Source: Sorangium cellulosum (GTDB lineage: Bacteria; Myxococcota_A; Polyangia; Polyangiales; Polyangiaceae). Taken from it: a stretch of 64,000 bases of DNA. How positions within the stretch are numbered: position 1 is the stretch's first letter; the number at the start of each line of letters is the position of its first letter. A model generated the notes under the pieces. The model was not told where the DNA came from. It did not search any database and saw only the letters and a program-made list of their open reading frames with translations. The stretch is from contig NZ_CP012673.1 in the NCBI RefSeq assembly GCF_002950945.1, forward strand, positions 7,578,501 through 7,642,500. Direction: 5' to 3'. The position numbers were made by a program, and so were the translations under genes. Positions 8,493 through 17,311 of the stretch are shown in pieces.

Positions 8493-10489
8493 AGGACAAC
8501 AACACAGAGGCCAACGGGGCCGAGGTCGCCGGCAAGACCGGCGCGGACGAGGGCGCCCCGAAGCGCGCGCCCGAGCCGCCGCCCGGCGCGGAGAAGCAGG
8601 TCGCGGCGGCGCCCGCGCCTGCCGACGGACCGGCGATCCGCGCGGGCGGCTGGATGGTGCCGGCGTACGCCGGGGCGCTCCTCGGCGTCTTCCTGGGCGA
8701 GCGCGTCGTCCCCACGATCGACTGGGCCCGCTACGCCCTGTCGGGGCTCGGGGTGCTGACCCTGGCCCTCGTCACCGCGCTCCGGTTCGCGACCGCCTTC
8801 CGCGAGACGGGCGAGCGCCGCGCCGTCGAGCGGACGCTCGCGATCCTGTCCGCGCTCGGCCTGATCGCGGTCGCGGCCTACTTCACGACGACCGACGCGG
8901 GCCGGGCGCTGCTCGGCGTCTCCGGCGCCGCGCCCGAGACGCGGGCGCGGATCGACGCGGCCACGACGGTCGGCTGGGTCGCGCTCCTCGCGATCGCGAC
9001 CGTGCCGCTCTTCTTCGGCGAGGCGGCGCTCGCGCCGATGCGGCGCGCCGAGCGCATCGAGGTCCGCCGGGTGCGCGCCGCGACGCTCTCCGGCGTGACG
9101 CTCGCGTTCGCGGCGGTCTACTCGGCGCTCTTCGTGTACGGCGCGAGCCAGCTCGATCTCAAGGCGGACTTCTCGTACTACCGCACGGCTCGCCCGGGCG
9201 ACTCCACGAAGCGCGTCGCCGAGAGCCTGACCGCGCCGCTCAAGATCACGGCGTTCTTCCCGCAGCAGAACGAGGTCGGCGCCGAGGTCGAGGGCTACCT
9301 GCGCGAGGTGAAGGCGGCGTCGCCGCAGATCACCGTGGAGATGCAGGATCGCCTGCTCGTCCCCGCGCTCGCCAAGGAGGCGAAGGTCACGCAGGACGGC
9401 GTCATCGTGCTCTCGCGCGACGGCTCGCGCGAGACGGTGACCGTCGGCGCCGACATGAAGACCGCGGGCGCCAAGCTGAAGAGCATCGACGCCGACTTCC
9501 AGAAGGCGCTGCTCAAGGTGATCCGGACGCAGCGGATCGCCTACATGACGGTGGGCCACGGCGAGATGAACGAGGCGGCCGGGCAGGCCGCGGCCGAGGG
9601 GCGGACGGCCAAGAACCTCCGCAAGCTGCTCGAGTCGCAGAACTACCAGGTGAAGGATCTCGGGCTCGCCGAGGGGCTCGCCTCCGAGCTCCCGAAGGAC
9701 GCGTACGTCGTCATCGTCCTCGGCCCCCAGAAGGAGTTCCTGCCGGAGGAGGTCGCGGCGCTGAAGCGGTACGCGGACGGCGGCGGGCACCTCCTGCTCG
9801 CGCTCGATCCGGACGCGAAGGTCGATCTGAGCCCGCTCGCCGGCGCGGTGGGCCTCGCGTGGAAGCCCGAGGTCCTCGCGAACGATCGGATCTACGTGCG
9901 GCGGCGTTACAACGAGTCCGATCACGCGATGCTGGTCACGCAGCGGTACTCGTCGCACGCCTCGGTCTCGACGCTGAGCCGCCACGCGCAGCAGGCCCCG
10001 ACGATCTTCGCCGGCGCGGCGTCGCTCGACAAGCAGGGCGAGGGCGATCTGAAGATCGACTTCGTCGTCCGGTCGATGGGCGAGACGTTCGCCGACGCGA
10101 ACGGCAACTTCAAGTTCGACGAGGGCGAGAAGCGGAGCGCCTACAACCTCGCCGCGGCGGTCTCCAAGCAGATCGCGCCCGGCGGCGAGGACGGCAGCGA
10201 GAAGAAGGAGCTCCGCGCCTTCGTGCTCGCCGACGCCGACGCGTTCAGCGACGCGGTGTTCCGGAACGAGCCGAACATCGTGCTCGCGCTCGACGCGCTC
10301 CGCTGGCTCGGCGGCGAGGAGAGCTTCGCCGGCGAGATCACGACGAACGAGGACGTCCGGATCGAGCACACGAAGGAGAAGGATCAGGTCTGGTTCTGGG
10401 CCACGATCCTGGTGGCGCCGGCCCTGGTCCTGGGGCTCGGGCTCTTCATCACGCGCCGCGGGCGGCGCGCGAGCGGGAGGCGCGCATGA
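8489..10489 (+). CDS. GldG-like ABC transport auxiliary protein
   Basis: 666 aa. The GTG at 8489 is chosen because it overlaps the permease stop (GTGA) and has GGAGG 5 nt upstream; a GTG at 8483 would lie on that ribosome-binding site. About five N-terminal membrane segments are followed by a large extracytoplasmic domain of the ABC_transp_aux/GldG type (about 220-640: FSYYRTARPGDSTKRVAESL, PLKITAFFPQQNEV, IAYMTVGHGEMNE, YVVIVLGPQKEF, GGGHLLLALDPDA). It ends with a C-terminal membrane anchor (FWATILVAPALVLGLGLFI) and an Arg-rich tail. In the gliding-motility ABC system of Flavobacteria, GldG partners GldA and GldF; whether this operon has any motility role is unknown. The stop overlaps the next ATG. 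Confidence 0.9.
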   Translation: MKDNNTEANGAEVAGKTGADEGAPKRAPEPPPGAEKQVAAAPAPADGPAIRAGGWMVPAYAGALLGVFLGERVVPTIDWARYALSGLGVLTLALVTALRFATAFRETGERRAVERTLAILSALGLIAVAAYFTTTDAGRALLGVSGAAPETRARIDAATTVGWVALLAIATVPLFFGEAALAPMRRAERIEVRRVRAATLSGVTLAFAAVYSALFVYGASQLDLKADFSYYRTARPGDSTKRVAESLTAPLKITAFFPQQNEVGAEVEGYLREVKAASPQITVEMQDRLLVPALAKEAKVTQDGVIVLSRDGSRETVTVGADMKTAGAKLKSIDADFQKALLKVIRTQRIAYMTVGHGEMNEAAGQAAAEGRTAKNLRKLLESQNYQVKDLGLAEGLASELPKDAYVVIVLGPQKEFLPEEVAALKRYADGGGHLLLALDPDAKVDLSPLAGAVGLAWKPEVLANDRIYVRRRYNESDHAMLVTQRYSSHASVSTLSRHAQQAPTIFAGAASLDKQGEGDLKIDFVVRSMGETFADANGNFKFDEGEKRSAYNLAAAVSKQIAPGGEDGSEKKELRAFVLADADAFSDAVFRNEPNIVLALDALRWLGGEESFAGEITTNEDVRIEHTKEKDQVWFWATILVAPALVLGLGLFITRRGRRASGRRA

Positions 10490-11532
10490 GACTCGATCGC
10501 AGCTTTTTCGTGCACCTCGGCCTCCTCGTGGCCGCGGCCTTGTTCGCGACCCTCGTCTGGACGCGCGACAAGAAGGCCGCCGCGCTGGCGGTCGCGGACG
10601 TCACCGTCTGGGCCGGCCGCGCCGAGGACGTCGAGAGCATCACCTTCGAGGGGAAGTCGAAGAAGGTCACCCTCGAGGCCAGGAAGGACAAGGAGGGCCG
10701 CTACTTCGTCGGCACGACGGAGCGCAAGGCGACGCCCCCGGCCGAGAAGCCGAAGGACGACGTGCACGGCGCGGGCGACGACCACGATCACGACGAGGCG
10801 CCCGCGGAGCCGGAGCCGGCGGTCAAGACGACGACGTTCGTCTCGGTGGGCGCCGGCAACAAGCTCGCCGAGGCGCTGGCCCCGCTCAAGGCGCTGCGCG
10901 CGGTCGGCCGCATCCCGGACGATCGGGCCAGCGAGTTCGGGCTCTCCGAGCCGGAGGGCACGCTCACCATCAAGGTGCGCGGCGCGGAGCGCAAGCTCGT
11001 CCTCGGCGCGGCGACGCCGGGCGGCTCGGACCGCTACGCGCGCGACGAGGCCACGGGCGAGGTGTACGCCATCAAGGGCGACATCTACCGCGATCTCGAC
11101 ACCGCGGAGTCGCGGCTGCTCGAGCGGGATCTGCACGAGTGGAAGGACGTCGACGTCGCCCGCGCTCGCGTCATCGTCGCGGACAAGCGCCGCGAGGTCG
11201 TGCGCGGCGGCGACGAGGGCAAGAAGTTCTGGGCCGACCCGGCGAGCCCCGAGCAGAACGACGAGACCGTCGGCAACTGGATGAGCAAGCTCGATCGGCT
11301 CCGCCCGACCGAGTACGTGGCCACCCTCCCCGAGCAGAAGGACGTCGTGGTGCGGGTCGAGTACGCCGGCCGCTCGGGCGACCTCGGCTTTCTCGAGCTC
11401 GTGAAGGGCCCGCCCGGAGCGAGCGGCAAGCCCGACTACTTCCTGGTCACCGAGCGCACCCGCCTGCACGGCAAGGTGCCCTCGGGCCTCGCCGAGCAGG
11501 TCGAGCAGGACGTCGGCGCCGTCGTCAAGTAG
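10486..11532 (+). CDS. DUF4340 domain protein, membrane-anchored
   Basis: 348 aa from the ATG at 10486, overlapping the previous stop by 4 nt. The N-terminal transmembrane helix is LGLLVAAALFATLVW (about 11-25), and the rest is predicted extracytoplasmic. DUF4340 is recognised by the repeated VESITFEGKSKKVTLEARK / DGRYFVGTTE-type pattern and the later EPEGTLTIKVRGAERKLVLG and DIYRDLDTAESRLLERDL segments. A His/Asp/Glu-rich linker (DDHDHDEAPAEPEP, about 92-107) could bind divalent metal. DUF4340 genes commonly follow GldG-like genes, so this is the fourth component of the ABC system. Function unknown. Confidence 0.88.
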   Translation: MRLDRSFFVHLGLLVAAALFATLVWTRDKKAAALAVADVTVWAGRAEDVESITFEGKSKKVTLEARKDKEGRYFVGTTERKATPPAEKPKDDVHGAGDDHDHDEAPAEPEPAVKTTTFVSVGAGNKLAEALAPLKALRAVGRIPDDRASEFGLSEPEGTLTIKVRGAERKLVLGAATPGGSDRYARDEATGEVYAIKGDIYRDLDTAESRLLERDLHEWKDVDVARARVIVADKRREVVRGGDEGKKFWADPASPEQNDETVGNWMSKLDRLRPTEYVATLPEQKDVVVRVEYAGRSGDLGFLELVKGPPGASGKPDYFLVTERTRLHGKVPSGLAEQVEQDVGAVVK

Positions 11533-11690
11533 CCACCCGCGCGGCCCGGGCGGCCTCGCGCCCCCGGGCTGCCGCACGCGACGCCCGAGCCGCATCCCGG
11601 CGCCTCGCGCCGCGTTGCACCGCGCAATCTCCCCCCCAGCTTCGCTCTTTTCTTGCCGTACCGGGTCCGGAGCTGCAACGCTCGTGCGCA

Positions 11691-12335
11691 ATGTTCTTCC
11701 GACGATGGCCCACCTTGGCGCTGAGCGCTGCGGCGGCGCTCGCCGCGGCATGCAGCTCGCCGCCTCCACCGCAACCCGTAGCGCCGGCGCCGATCGCGAC
11801 GCCCGCGCCTACCCCCTCTGAGCCTGCTGCGCCGAAGCCTTGCAAGGCGCTCGACGAGCAGTGTCAGGCAGAGGAGTCGACCCGGGCGAAGATCGCCGGG
11901 AGCTCGCTCGTCTTCGTGCCCGTGAAGGGCTGGACCTACGCCCAGGGCCAGAGCGCCACGATCGCGCAGGCCGCCGACGAGGGTCCGGCGCTCGCGACGG
12001 CGCAGGTCGACGTGGGCGAGGGCAAGCAGGCGACCGAGAAGCGCGACGCCGCGCTCGACGCGCTGGCGCAAGAGATCAAGGTCACGCTGCCCAAGAAGAA
12101 GCTGAACTGGAAGAAGCCCGACGACGTCAAGGACATCGCCGGAAGGAAGATCGGCCTCTGGCAGAAGGAGGGCGCGGCGCGCGGGACCAAGAAGGGCCCG
12201 CTGCTGATCTTCGCCGACACGGGCAAGGAGGGGCAGATCGTGATCGGGCTGGGCTTCGTGCCGGACGACGACAGCACCGGCGCGGACGCGACCATCCTGC
12301 AATCGATCGAGTCGATCTCGGTCGCGGGGGAGTGA
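11691..12335 (+). CDS. Putative lipoprotein
   Basis: 214 aa from the ATG at 11691. The signal sequence MFFRRWPTLALSAAAALAAAC ends in a lipobox with Cys21, followed by a Pro-rich linker (about 22-50). The mature domain contains KPCKALDEQCQAEE, then KIAGSSLVFVPVKGW and a final GQIVIGLGFVPDDD. No named family was recognised; a GYVFVPPAGW-like start of a small beta-rich domain is seen in many myxobacterial lipoproteins. The gene starts 158 bp after the ABC operon and ends 4 bp before the pseudokinase gene, so it probably forms a unit with the latter. Membrane-attached and periplasm-facing by inference. Confidence 0.8.
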   Translation: MFFRRWPTLALSAAAALAAACSSPPPPQPVAPAPIATPAPTPSEPAAPKPCKALDEQCQAEESTRAKIAGSSLVFVPVKGWTYAQGQSATIAQAADEGPALATAQVDVGEGKQATEKRDAALDALAQEIKVTLPKKKLNWKKPDDVKDIAGRKIGLWQKEGAARGTKKGPLLIFADTGKEGQIVIGLGFVPDDDSTGADATILQSIESISVAGE

Positions 12336-12339
12336 TCGC

Positions 12340-14160
12340 GTGACGGCACCGAACGTCGCGCCGGGCAGCGTCATTGCGGGGAGGTTCTCCGTCCGCTCGC
12401 TCCTCGGCTATGGAGGCGCGACGGCCACCTTCCGCGCGGTGACGGCGCAGGCGCGCGACGTCGCCCTCAAGCTGTACTCGCCGGTCATCGGGCAGCGTCC
12501 GGACGTGATGCAGCACCTGCAGCGGTACGTGGCCGAGACGAACAGGCTGCCTAACGAGCTCGCCGCGCACATCCTCGAGGCCGGCTACGACCCCGCGACG
12601 GCCGCGCCCTTCACGGTGACGGACATGCTCCTGATCCCGTCGCTCGCGGACGTCGCGGTGCGCCGGCCGATGACCTTCGAGGAGGTCGGCGCGATGCTCC
12701 GCTCGCTCGCGGCGGTGCTCGACGCGGCCCACGCGCGCGAGGTGCCCCACAACGGGCTCAGGCCGACGAACCTGTTCATCGATCCGAGCTCCCCGGGCAA
12801 CGTGAAGGTCACCGATTTCGGGCCGTCGCTCGCGCGCAGCCTGCTGCCCACGCCGGAGGGCTACGTCCTCTCGGCGCCCTGGCTCGCGCCGGAGCAGCTG
12901 CAGCCTGGCGCACACGCCGGGGCCGCCGCCGACATCTTCTCGGCGGCGCTGCTCGCCTTCTTCGCGCTGACGGGCCGCTCGTACTGGCGCTCCTGCCAGG
13001 GGCAGGTCGACGTCGCCGCGTGGCAGCGCGAGATCATGGCCCCGCGCCTCGCCGCGTCCGCGCGCGCGGCGGAGCTCGGCATCCCGCTGAGCCCCGCGCT
13101 GGACGCCTCCTTCGCGCGCGCGCTGGCGCACGACCCGCGCGAGCGCTTGCGCTCCGCGAGCGAGCTCGCGGCTGCGCTCAGCGGCTTCTCGGCGCACGCG
13201 ATCGAGGTGGGCTCGACGCTGGCCCTCTCCCCTGCCGCCGCCGAGGCGGTCGCACCGTCGCCGCCGGCCGCCGCCGGCCTCGCGGGCGCGCCCGCGCCTC
13301 AGCCGCCGGCCGACGTCACGCAGCTGGCGCCGTCGCCTCTGCACGCGCCACCGCACGTGGCGCCGTCGCCTCTGCAGGTGCCACCGCACGTGGCGTCGCC
13401 GCCTCTGCAGGCGCCGCCGCCCCACGTGCCGCCGCCGCCCCACGTGCCGCCGTCCCCCGTGGCGTCACCGCAGCAGCCGGCGCAATCACGGCCGCTGCAG
13501 CCGACGCTCGCCGACGAGAACAGCGCGCCGCCGCCTCCTCCGGCCCAGGACGCGGTGGCCTCCCCTGCCGTCGTCCCCTCGCCCGCGCTCACCGCGGTCA
13601 TCAACGGACAGCGATCGCCGCGGGGCAAGGCCGCGTCCCTGGCCGTGGGCGCCGCCGCGCTCCTGCTCGTCGGGGGCGCCGCCGCGGCGTGGTTCGCCAT
13701 GGATCACGGGGACAAGCCGGCCCCGGGCCCGAGCGCCTCGGCCAGCAGCGCGGTCGCGCCCTCCGTCGAGCCCTCTCCTCCCCCGGTGGTCAGCGCGGCG
13801 GCGGTCGACGCCGGCTCGCCGGCCGCCGCGCCCGCGAGCGACGCGGGCGCCGCGGACGCCGGCGCGACGGCCGCCGCGAGCACCGACGTGCCGGCGCGGA
13901 TCACCTGCAAGCCCGTCGCCTGCGAGGAGATCACGGTCGACGGCAAGGTGGTCGCGAACCCGGCCGAGCTCCGGCTCACCCCGGGCGTGCACAAGGTGGG
14001 CGTGAGACGCGCCGGCTACTTCCCCCGGAGCCTGGGCATCGTCGTGAAGGCCGGCACGCCGGTCGAGCAGGAGTTCGAGCTCACCGCGATCCCGCCTGGC
14101 CCCGCGCAGCCTGCGGCGCCCAGCAAGCCCTGCGGAAAATTCCTCAAGCGCTGCAAGTAA
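12340..14160 (+). CDS. Membrane-anchored pseudokinase (Ser/Thr kinase fold) with PEGA-like tail
   Basis: 606 aa from a GTG at 12340, 4 nt after the previous stop. Residues 14-290 follow a Ser/Thr kinase: VALK (Lys44), VTDFG (Asp159) and a LAPEQL substrate-loop motif. The glycine loop is degenerate (GYGGATATF). The catalytic HRDLKPxN is H137-N-G-L-R-P-T-N144, so the catalytic Asp is Gly139 and the Lys is Arg. Phosphotransfer is therefore unlikely. A Pro-rich linker with 11-residue repeats follows (13327-13446), then one membrane helix (ASLAVGAAALLLVGGAAAAW, about 430-450), a second low-complexity linker, and a C-terminal PEGA-like domain (ITVDGKVV, LRLTPGVHKVGVRRAGY). A role as an ATP-independent or scaffold receptor is inferred. 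Confidence 0.85.
   Translation: MTAPNVAPGSVIAGRFSVRSLLGYGGATATFRAVTAQARDVALKLYSPVIGQRPDVMQHLQRYVAETNRLPNELAAHILEAGYDPATAAPFTVTDMLLIPSLADVAVRRPMTFEEVGAMLRSLAAVLDAAHAREVPHNGLRPTNLFIDPSSPGNVKVTDFGPSLARSLLPTPEGYVLSAPWLAPEQLQPGAHAGAAADIFSAALLAFFALTGRSYWRSCQGQVDVAAWQREIMAPRLAASARAAELGIPLSPALDASFARALAHDPRERLRSASELAAALSGFSAHAIEVGSTLALSPAAAEAVAPSPPAAAGLAGAPAPQPPADVTQLAPSPLHAPPHVAPSPLQVPPHVASPPLQAPPPHVPPPPHVPPSPVASPQQPAQSRPLQPTLADENSAPPPPPAQDAVASPAVVPSPALTAVINGQRSPRGKAASLAVGAAALLLVGGAAAAWFAMDHGDKPAPGPSASASSAVAPSVEPSPPPVVSAAAVDAGSPAAAPASDAGAADAGATAAASTDVPARITCKPVACEEITVDGKVVANPAELRLTPGVHKVGVRRAGYFPRSLGIVVKAGTPVEQEFELTAIPPGPAQPAAPSKPCGKFLKRCK
13327..13446 (+). repeat. In-frame 33-nt coding repeats in the pseudokinase linker
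   Basis: Two 33-nt units (13327-13359, 13360-13392) encode APSPLHAPPHV and APSPLQVPPHV. A 36-nt variant and an 18-nt half unit follow (ASPPLQAPPPHV, PPPPHV). All units keep the reading frame, so copy changes would alter linker length without disrupting the protein. Confidence 0.8.
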
Positions 14161-14173
14161 CGGCGGGGCGCGC

Positions 14174-15064
14174 TCACGCGCGAGGGTGCGCCCGCCGGTA
14201 GGCCGCGCGGACGTGGTCGTCTGCGAGGTGCGTGTAGATCTCGGTCGTGACGATGTTGGCGTGGCCGAGGAGGGCCTGCACGCTCCGGAGGTCGGCGCCT
14301 CCCTCGAGCAGGTGGGTCGCGAACGAGTGGCGGAGCTTGTGCGGCGAGCTCGGCTTGCCGATGCCCACGGCGCGGGCGTACCCGCCGAGGAGCTTCCACA
14401 CCGCCTGCCGGGTGAGGGCGCCTCCCCGCGGGGAGAGGAACAGCACCTGCGTCGCCGCGCTGCGCGGGTGCGTGGCGCGCACCTCCAGGTAGGCGTCGAT
14501 GGCCGCGAGCGCGGGCTCGCCGAGCGGCACGAGCCGCCGCTTCCCGCCCTTGCCGAGCGCCATCACGATCCCCTTGCGCCGCTCGATGTCCGCGACCTTG
14601 AGGCGCACCACCTCGCTGACACGGAGGCCGGCCGCGTACATCACGTGGAGCATCGCGCGATCGCGCAGCCCCCTGAAGGTCCCTTGCTCGGGCGCCTCGA
14701 TCAGGCGCGCGATCTCCTCGAACGAGAGCACCCTGGGCAGCCGCCGCCCGACCCGGGGTCGCTCGACGAGCGCGCACGGATCCCGCTCGATGCAGCGCTC
14801 GCGGAGCAGGAACCGGATGAACCCGCGCACCGCGGACAGGTGGCGGGCCGCCGAGCTGGCGCGGATGCCCGCCTGTCCCAGGGCGACCAGGTAGGTGCCG
14901 ATCAGCGCCTGATCGAGCCCCTCCACGGTCGTGACCCCCGCCGCCTCCGCGTGCGCGACGAGCTTGGCGAGGTCGTGGCCGTACGCCTCGAGCGTCAGGG
15001 GCGCCAGAGCCCGCTCGACGCGGAGGTGATCCAGGTATGCGTCCACCCAGCTCGCGAGGTCCAC
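14174..15064 (-). CDS. xerD: Tyrosine recombinase XerC/XerD
   Basis: 296 aa from a GTG at 15064 (MDLASWVDAYLDHLRVERAL), matching the usual Xer length. The N-terminal SAM-like core-binding domain is at about 1-95. The catalytic domain has Arg148 (AGLRVSE), Lys in GKGGK (172-175), His242 and Arg245 (HKLRHSFATH), His268 (LLGHANI) and the nucleophile Tyr277 (TTEIYTH), so all catalytic residues are present. The enzyme should resolve chromosome dimers at dif together with a partner; no dif-like site was noticed nearby. XerC versus XerD cannot be settled from one copy. It converges on the pseudokinase gene (13 bp between stops) and diverges from the amidohydrolase gene. Confidence 0.93.
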   Translation of the reverse strand: MDLASWVDAYLDHLRVERALAPLTLEAYGHDLAKLVAHAEAAGVTTVEGLDQALIGTYLVALGQAGIRASSAARHLSAVRGFIRFLLRERCIERDPCALVERPRVGRRLPRVLSFEEIARLIEAPEQGTFRGLRDRAMLHVMYAAGLRVSEVVRLKVADIERRKGIVMALGKGGKRRLVPLGEPALAAIDAYLEVRATHPRSAATQVLFLSPRGGALTRQAVWKLLGGYARAVGIGKPSSPHKLRHSFATHLLEGGADLRSVQALLGHANIVTTEIYTHLADDHVRAAYRRAHPRA

Positions 15065-15199
15065 ACCCCACGCTACAGCGAAAGCGGCGAAGCGCGCCAG
15101 AAAGCCGGCCCTCGCCGGTGCGCCCTGGACAGCGGGGTCGCCCCTGGCGCTCCCTCCCAGCCCCTGAATCTGGCCGTCCCCGTTCCAGCCGGACGCGGA

Positions 15200-16078
15200 A
15201 TGCGTCAGAGTGCGGCGGTGGTGTCGCCCTTCGAGGTCGTCGAGCCCCGCGGCGCGGAAAGCCCGGTCCTCGTCGAGGTACCGCACGCGGGCCTGCACAT
15301 GGATCCCGAGTCGCTGTCGTGGACCATCGCGCCGGCGCGCAGCATCGGTCGGGACGCCGACCTGTACGTCGACGCGCTCTTCCAGGACGCGCCGGACGAG
15401 GGAGCGACGCTCCTCTTCTCCCGGATGAGCCGCCTGGTCATCGACCTCAACCGGGGCGAGACCGACTGCGACAGCGACGCGGTCGAGGGCGGAGGCCGGA
15501 CGCCGTACCCCCGGGGCCTCATCTGGCGGCTCACCACGGACGGCGAGCCCATCCTCAGCGCTCGCCTCCCGCGGCGCGAGGTGGAGCGCCGGCTCGACCG
15601 CTTCTACCGTCCCTACCACCGCAGCCTCGGCGCCATCCTCGCCCGCAAGCGCGAGCGCTTCGGCTTCGCGATCCTGCTCTGCGCGCACTCGATGCCGAGC
15701 CAGAGCCGCCGTGGTCATGCGGAGGGTGCCGTCGCCCGCGCCGATATCGTCCCCGGGACGCGCGGGCGGACGACCGCCGCCAGCGCGGTGATCGACGCGG
15801 TCGACCAGCACGCGCGGTCTTGCGGTTTTTCCGTGCGGCACGACGATCCCTACAAGGGAGGCTTCAGCACCGCCCACTACGGCCAGCCGCACCGCGCCAT
15901 CCACGCCGTGCAGATCGAGATTGCGCGCCGGCTGTACATGGATGAGCAATCCCTCGGCATGGATGGGCAAGGATTCGCCGCCGTGCGAGACTTCGGGCGT
16001 ACCCTGGTCGCGCGGCTCACCTCGGCCGATCTGCTCGGCCTGCTTCGCTGCAACCCCTTCGATGCCCGTGAGATCTGA
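15200..16078 (+). CDS. N-formylglutamate amidohydrolase family protein
   Basis: 292 aa from the ATG at 15200. The FGase fold (PF05013) is recognised from VLVEVPHAGLHMDPE near the N-terminus, RDADLYVDALFQDAP, SRLVIDLNRGETD, the middle FAILLCAHSMPSQS segment, and HDDPYKGGFSTAHYG near the C-terminus. Conserved His, Asp and Glu residues in these stretches are the likely Zn ligands. Family members hydrolyse N-formyl-L-glutamate in histidine degradation, but many homologues outside hut operons act on other N-acyl amino acids. No hut gene is present here, so the substrate is open. The start is the first ATG after a 135-bp divergent gap with xerD. Confidence 0.85.
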   Translation: MRQSAAVVSPFEVVEPRGAESPVLVEVPHAGLHMDPESLSWTIAPARSIGRDADLYVDALFQDAPDEGATLLFSRMSRLVIDLNRGETDCDSDAVEGGGRTPYPRGLIWRLTTDGEPILSARLPRREVERRLDRFYRPYHRSLGAILARKRERFGFAILLCAHSMPSQSRRGHAEGAVARADIVPGTRGRTTAASAVIDAVDQHARSCGFSVRHDDPYKGGFSTAHYGQPHRAIHAVQIEIARRLYMDEQSLGMDGQGFAAVRDFGRTLVARLTSADLLGLLRCNPFDAREI

Positions 16079-16091
16079 TCCAGCCCCATCG

Positions 16092-17186
16092 ATGGAAAAG
16101 CCTTACGCAGAGGCGAGCCGCGACCGCCCTCCAGCGAGCCATCGCGCGCCTGCTGGACGCGAGAAGGCTGCGCCGGCCCAGCCTGACCGGGCGGACGCCG
16201 GCGCGACCGACGGGGCCGCCGAGGGGAGCGGGCCTGCGGCATCAAACGACGCCGCGCCGGCCCCGCGGCGCCCCGGGTCGAGCCCGGTCATCACGGTCGA
16301 GGAGGTGCCCCCGAGCGCGCCGCGCGAGAACGTCAGCAAGCCGCTGCTCGCGTCCGAGGCGCTCATGGAGGACCTGGCGCCGATGCGCCCGGCCCAGGAT
16401 GCCGCGCGCATCTGGTGCGCCGTCGTGGGCGTCGGCTTCTTGGTCCTCGGCGGCCTGTCGGTCGCCGGGCTTCGCCCGGGGGGCGCGGCGGCGGGGCCGC
16501 CTGCGTTCGTGCTGGGCATCGTCTCGCTGTTCACGGCGCTGACGTCGGTGAGCTACCGGCAGCGCGCCGTCGCCATGGTGGTGCTGGGGATGATCGGGAC
16601 CCTCATCGGCCTGAAGGGCGCCGGCTCCGCTCCCGTGGATGGCGTCGGCTGGGGAGCCGCTCGGGCCGCGGCGGCGATGGCGCTCCCCGCGGCGCTCGTC
16701 TTCCGTTCTCGGTACCGCGCCTACAGCGGCGCTCGCTGGCTCCTCGTCGCTGCGTTCCTCGTTGCGCTCCCGTCGTTCGGGCAGGCGGTGGCGCGGCTCG
16801 CCTTGCACGATCCCCACCTGGCTCAGCTCGGCGCGCTCTTGGTCGCCCTGGCGGTGCTGTCCAGCTTGACCGGGTTCATGGGGGCGGAGACCACCGGCGC
16901 CGGGGCGTTCCTCGCCGTCACGGTGGTGCTCGCCTTCACGGCCGACCTGATCATCGGCGGGCTCGCCCAGATCCACACCTTCTCGACCCGAAGCGTCGTC
17001 AGCGTGCTCTCCGCTGCCCTCGCGTTCGCGGCGACGTCTGCCATCACGAGCCTCGGGTTGTTCCAGATCCTCGCGTGGCGCTTGGCCGCCGACGCCCGGC
17101 GCATCGACCTGCACTCGCGCCCCAAGGACAAGGACACGCCCGATCGTGACCAGCGCCCCCCCTCCGGCGGCGAGTGGCTCACCTAG
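16092..17186 (+). CDS. Multi-pass membrane protein of unknown function
   Basis: 364 aa from the ATG at 16092. A polar, Ala/Pro-rich cytoplasmic N-terminus of about 105 residues precedes at least seven hydrophobic segments (WCAVVGVGFLVLGGLSVAG, FVLGIVSLFTALTSV, AVAMVVLGMIGTLIGLKG, AAAAMALPAALVF, WLLVAAFLVALPSFG, LGALLVALAVLSSLTGFMG, FLAVTVVLAFTADLIIGGL, SVVSVLSAALAFAATSAI). A basic/acidic tail ends the protein. No family recognised. The gene follows the amidohydrolase by 13 bp and is probably co-transcribed. Its TAG stop lies at the left tip of the 127-bp palindrome. Confidence 0.8.
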   Translation: MEKPYAEASRDRPPASHRAPAGREKAAPAQPDRADAGATDGAAEGSGPAASNDAAPAPRRPGSSPVITVEEVPPSAPRENVSKPLLASEALMEDLAPMRPAQDAARIWCAVVGVGFLVLGGLSVAGLRPGGAAAGPPAFVLGIVSLFTALTSVSYRQRAVAMVVLGMIGTLIGLKGAGSAPVDGVGWGAARAAAAMALPAALVFRSRYRAYSGARWLLVAAFLVALPSFGQAVARLALHDPHLAQLGALLVALAVLSSLTGFMGAETTGAGAFLAVTVVLAFTADLIIGGLAQIHTFSTRSVVSVLSAALAFAATSAITSLGLFQILAWRLAADARRIDLHSRPKDKDTPDRDQRPPSGGEWLT

Positions 17187-17311
17187 AGCTGCGGGCACCC
17201 GCGGCGGATACGGGCCCATCTCGGCGTTTTCGGTGCTCGGCGCACTGGAGTGCGCCTGTGCGCCGAAAACGCCGATCTGGACCCGTCTCCTGTGCGGGTG
17301 ACCGCAGCTCT
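17185..17311. repeat. 127-bp near-perfect palindrome (long inverted repeat)
   Basis: The two halves are reverse complements over about 60 nt each. The outer arms (17185-17202 and 17294-17311) match at 17 of 18 positions. The inner arms share an identical TCGGCGTTTTCGG (17221-17233 against the complement of 17263-17275). The centre is a perfect GGCGCACT / AGTGCGCC hairpin (17239-17256). The whole unit can fold into one long hairpin as RNA or a cruciform as DNA. It begins on the stop codon of the upstream membrane-protein gene. No transposase-like reading frame is inside. It may be a strong terminator or processing signal, or a non-autonomous mobile palindrome (inference). Confidence 0.85.

Noticed and set aside
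15065..15199. dif recombination site near xerD
   Set aside because: No 28-bp site with paired 11-bp arms was visible.
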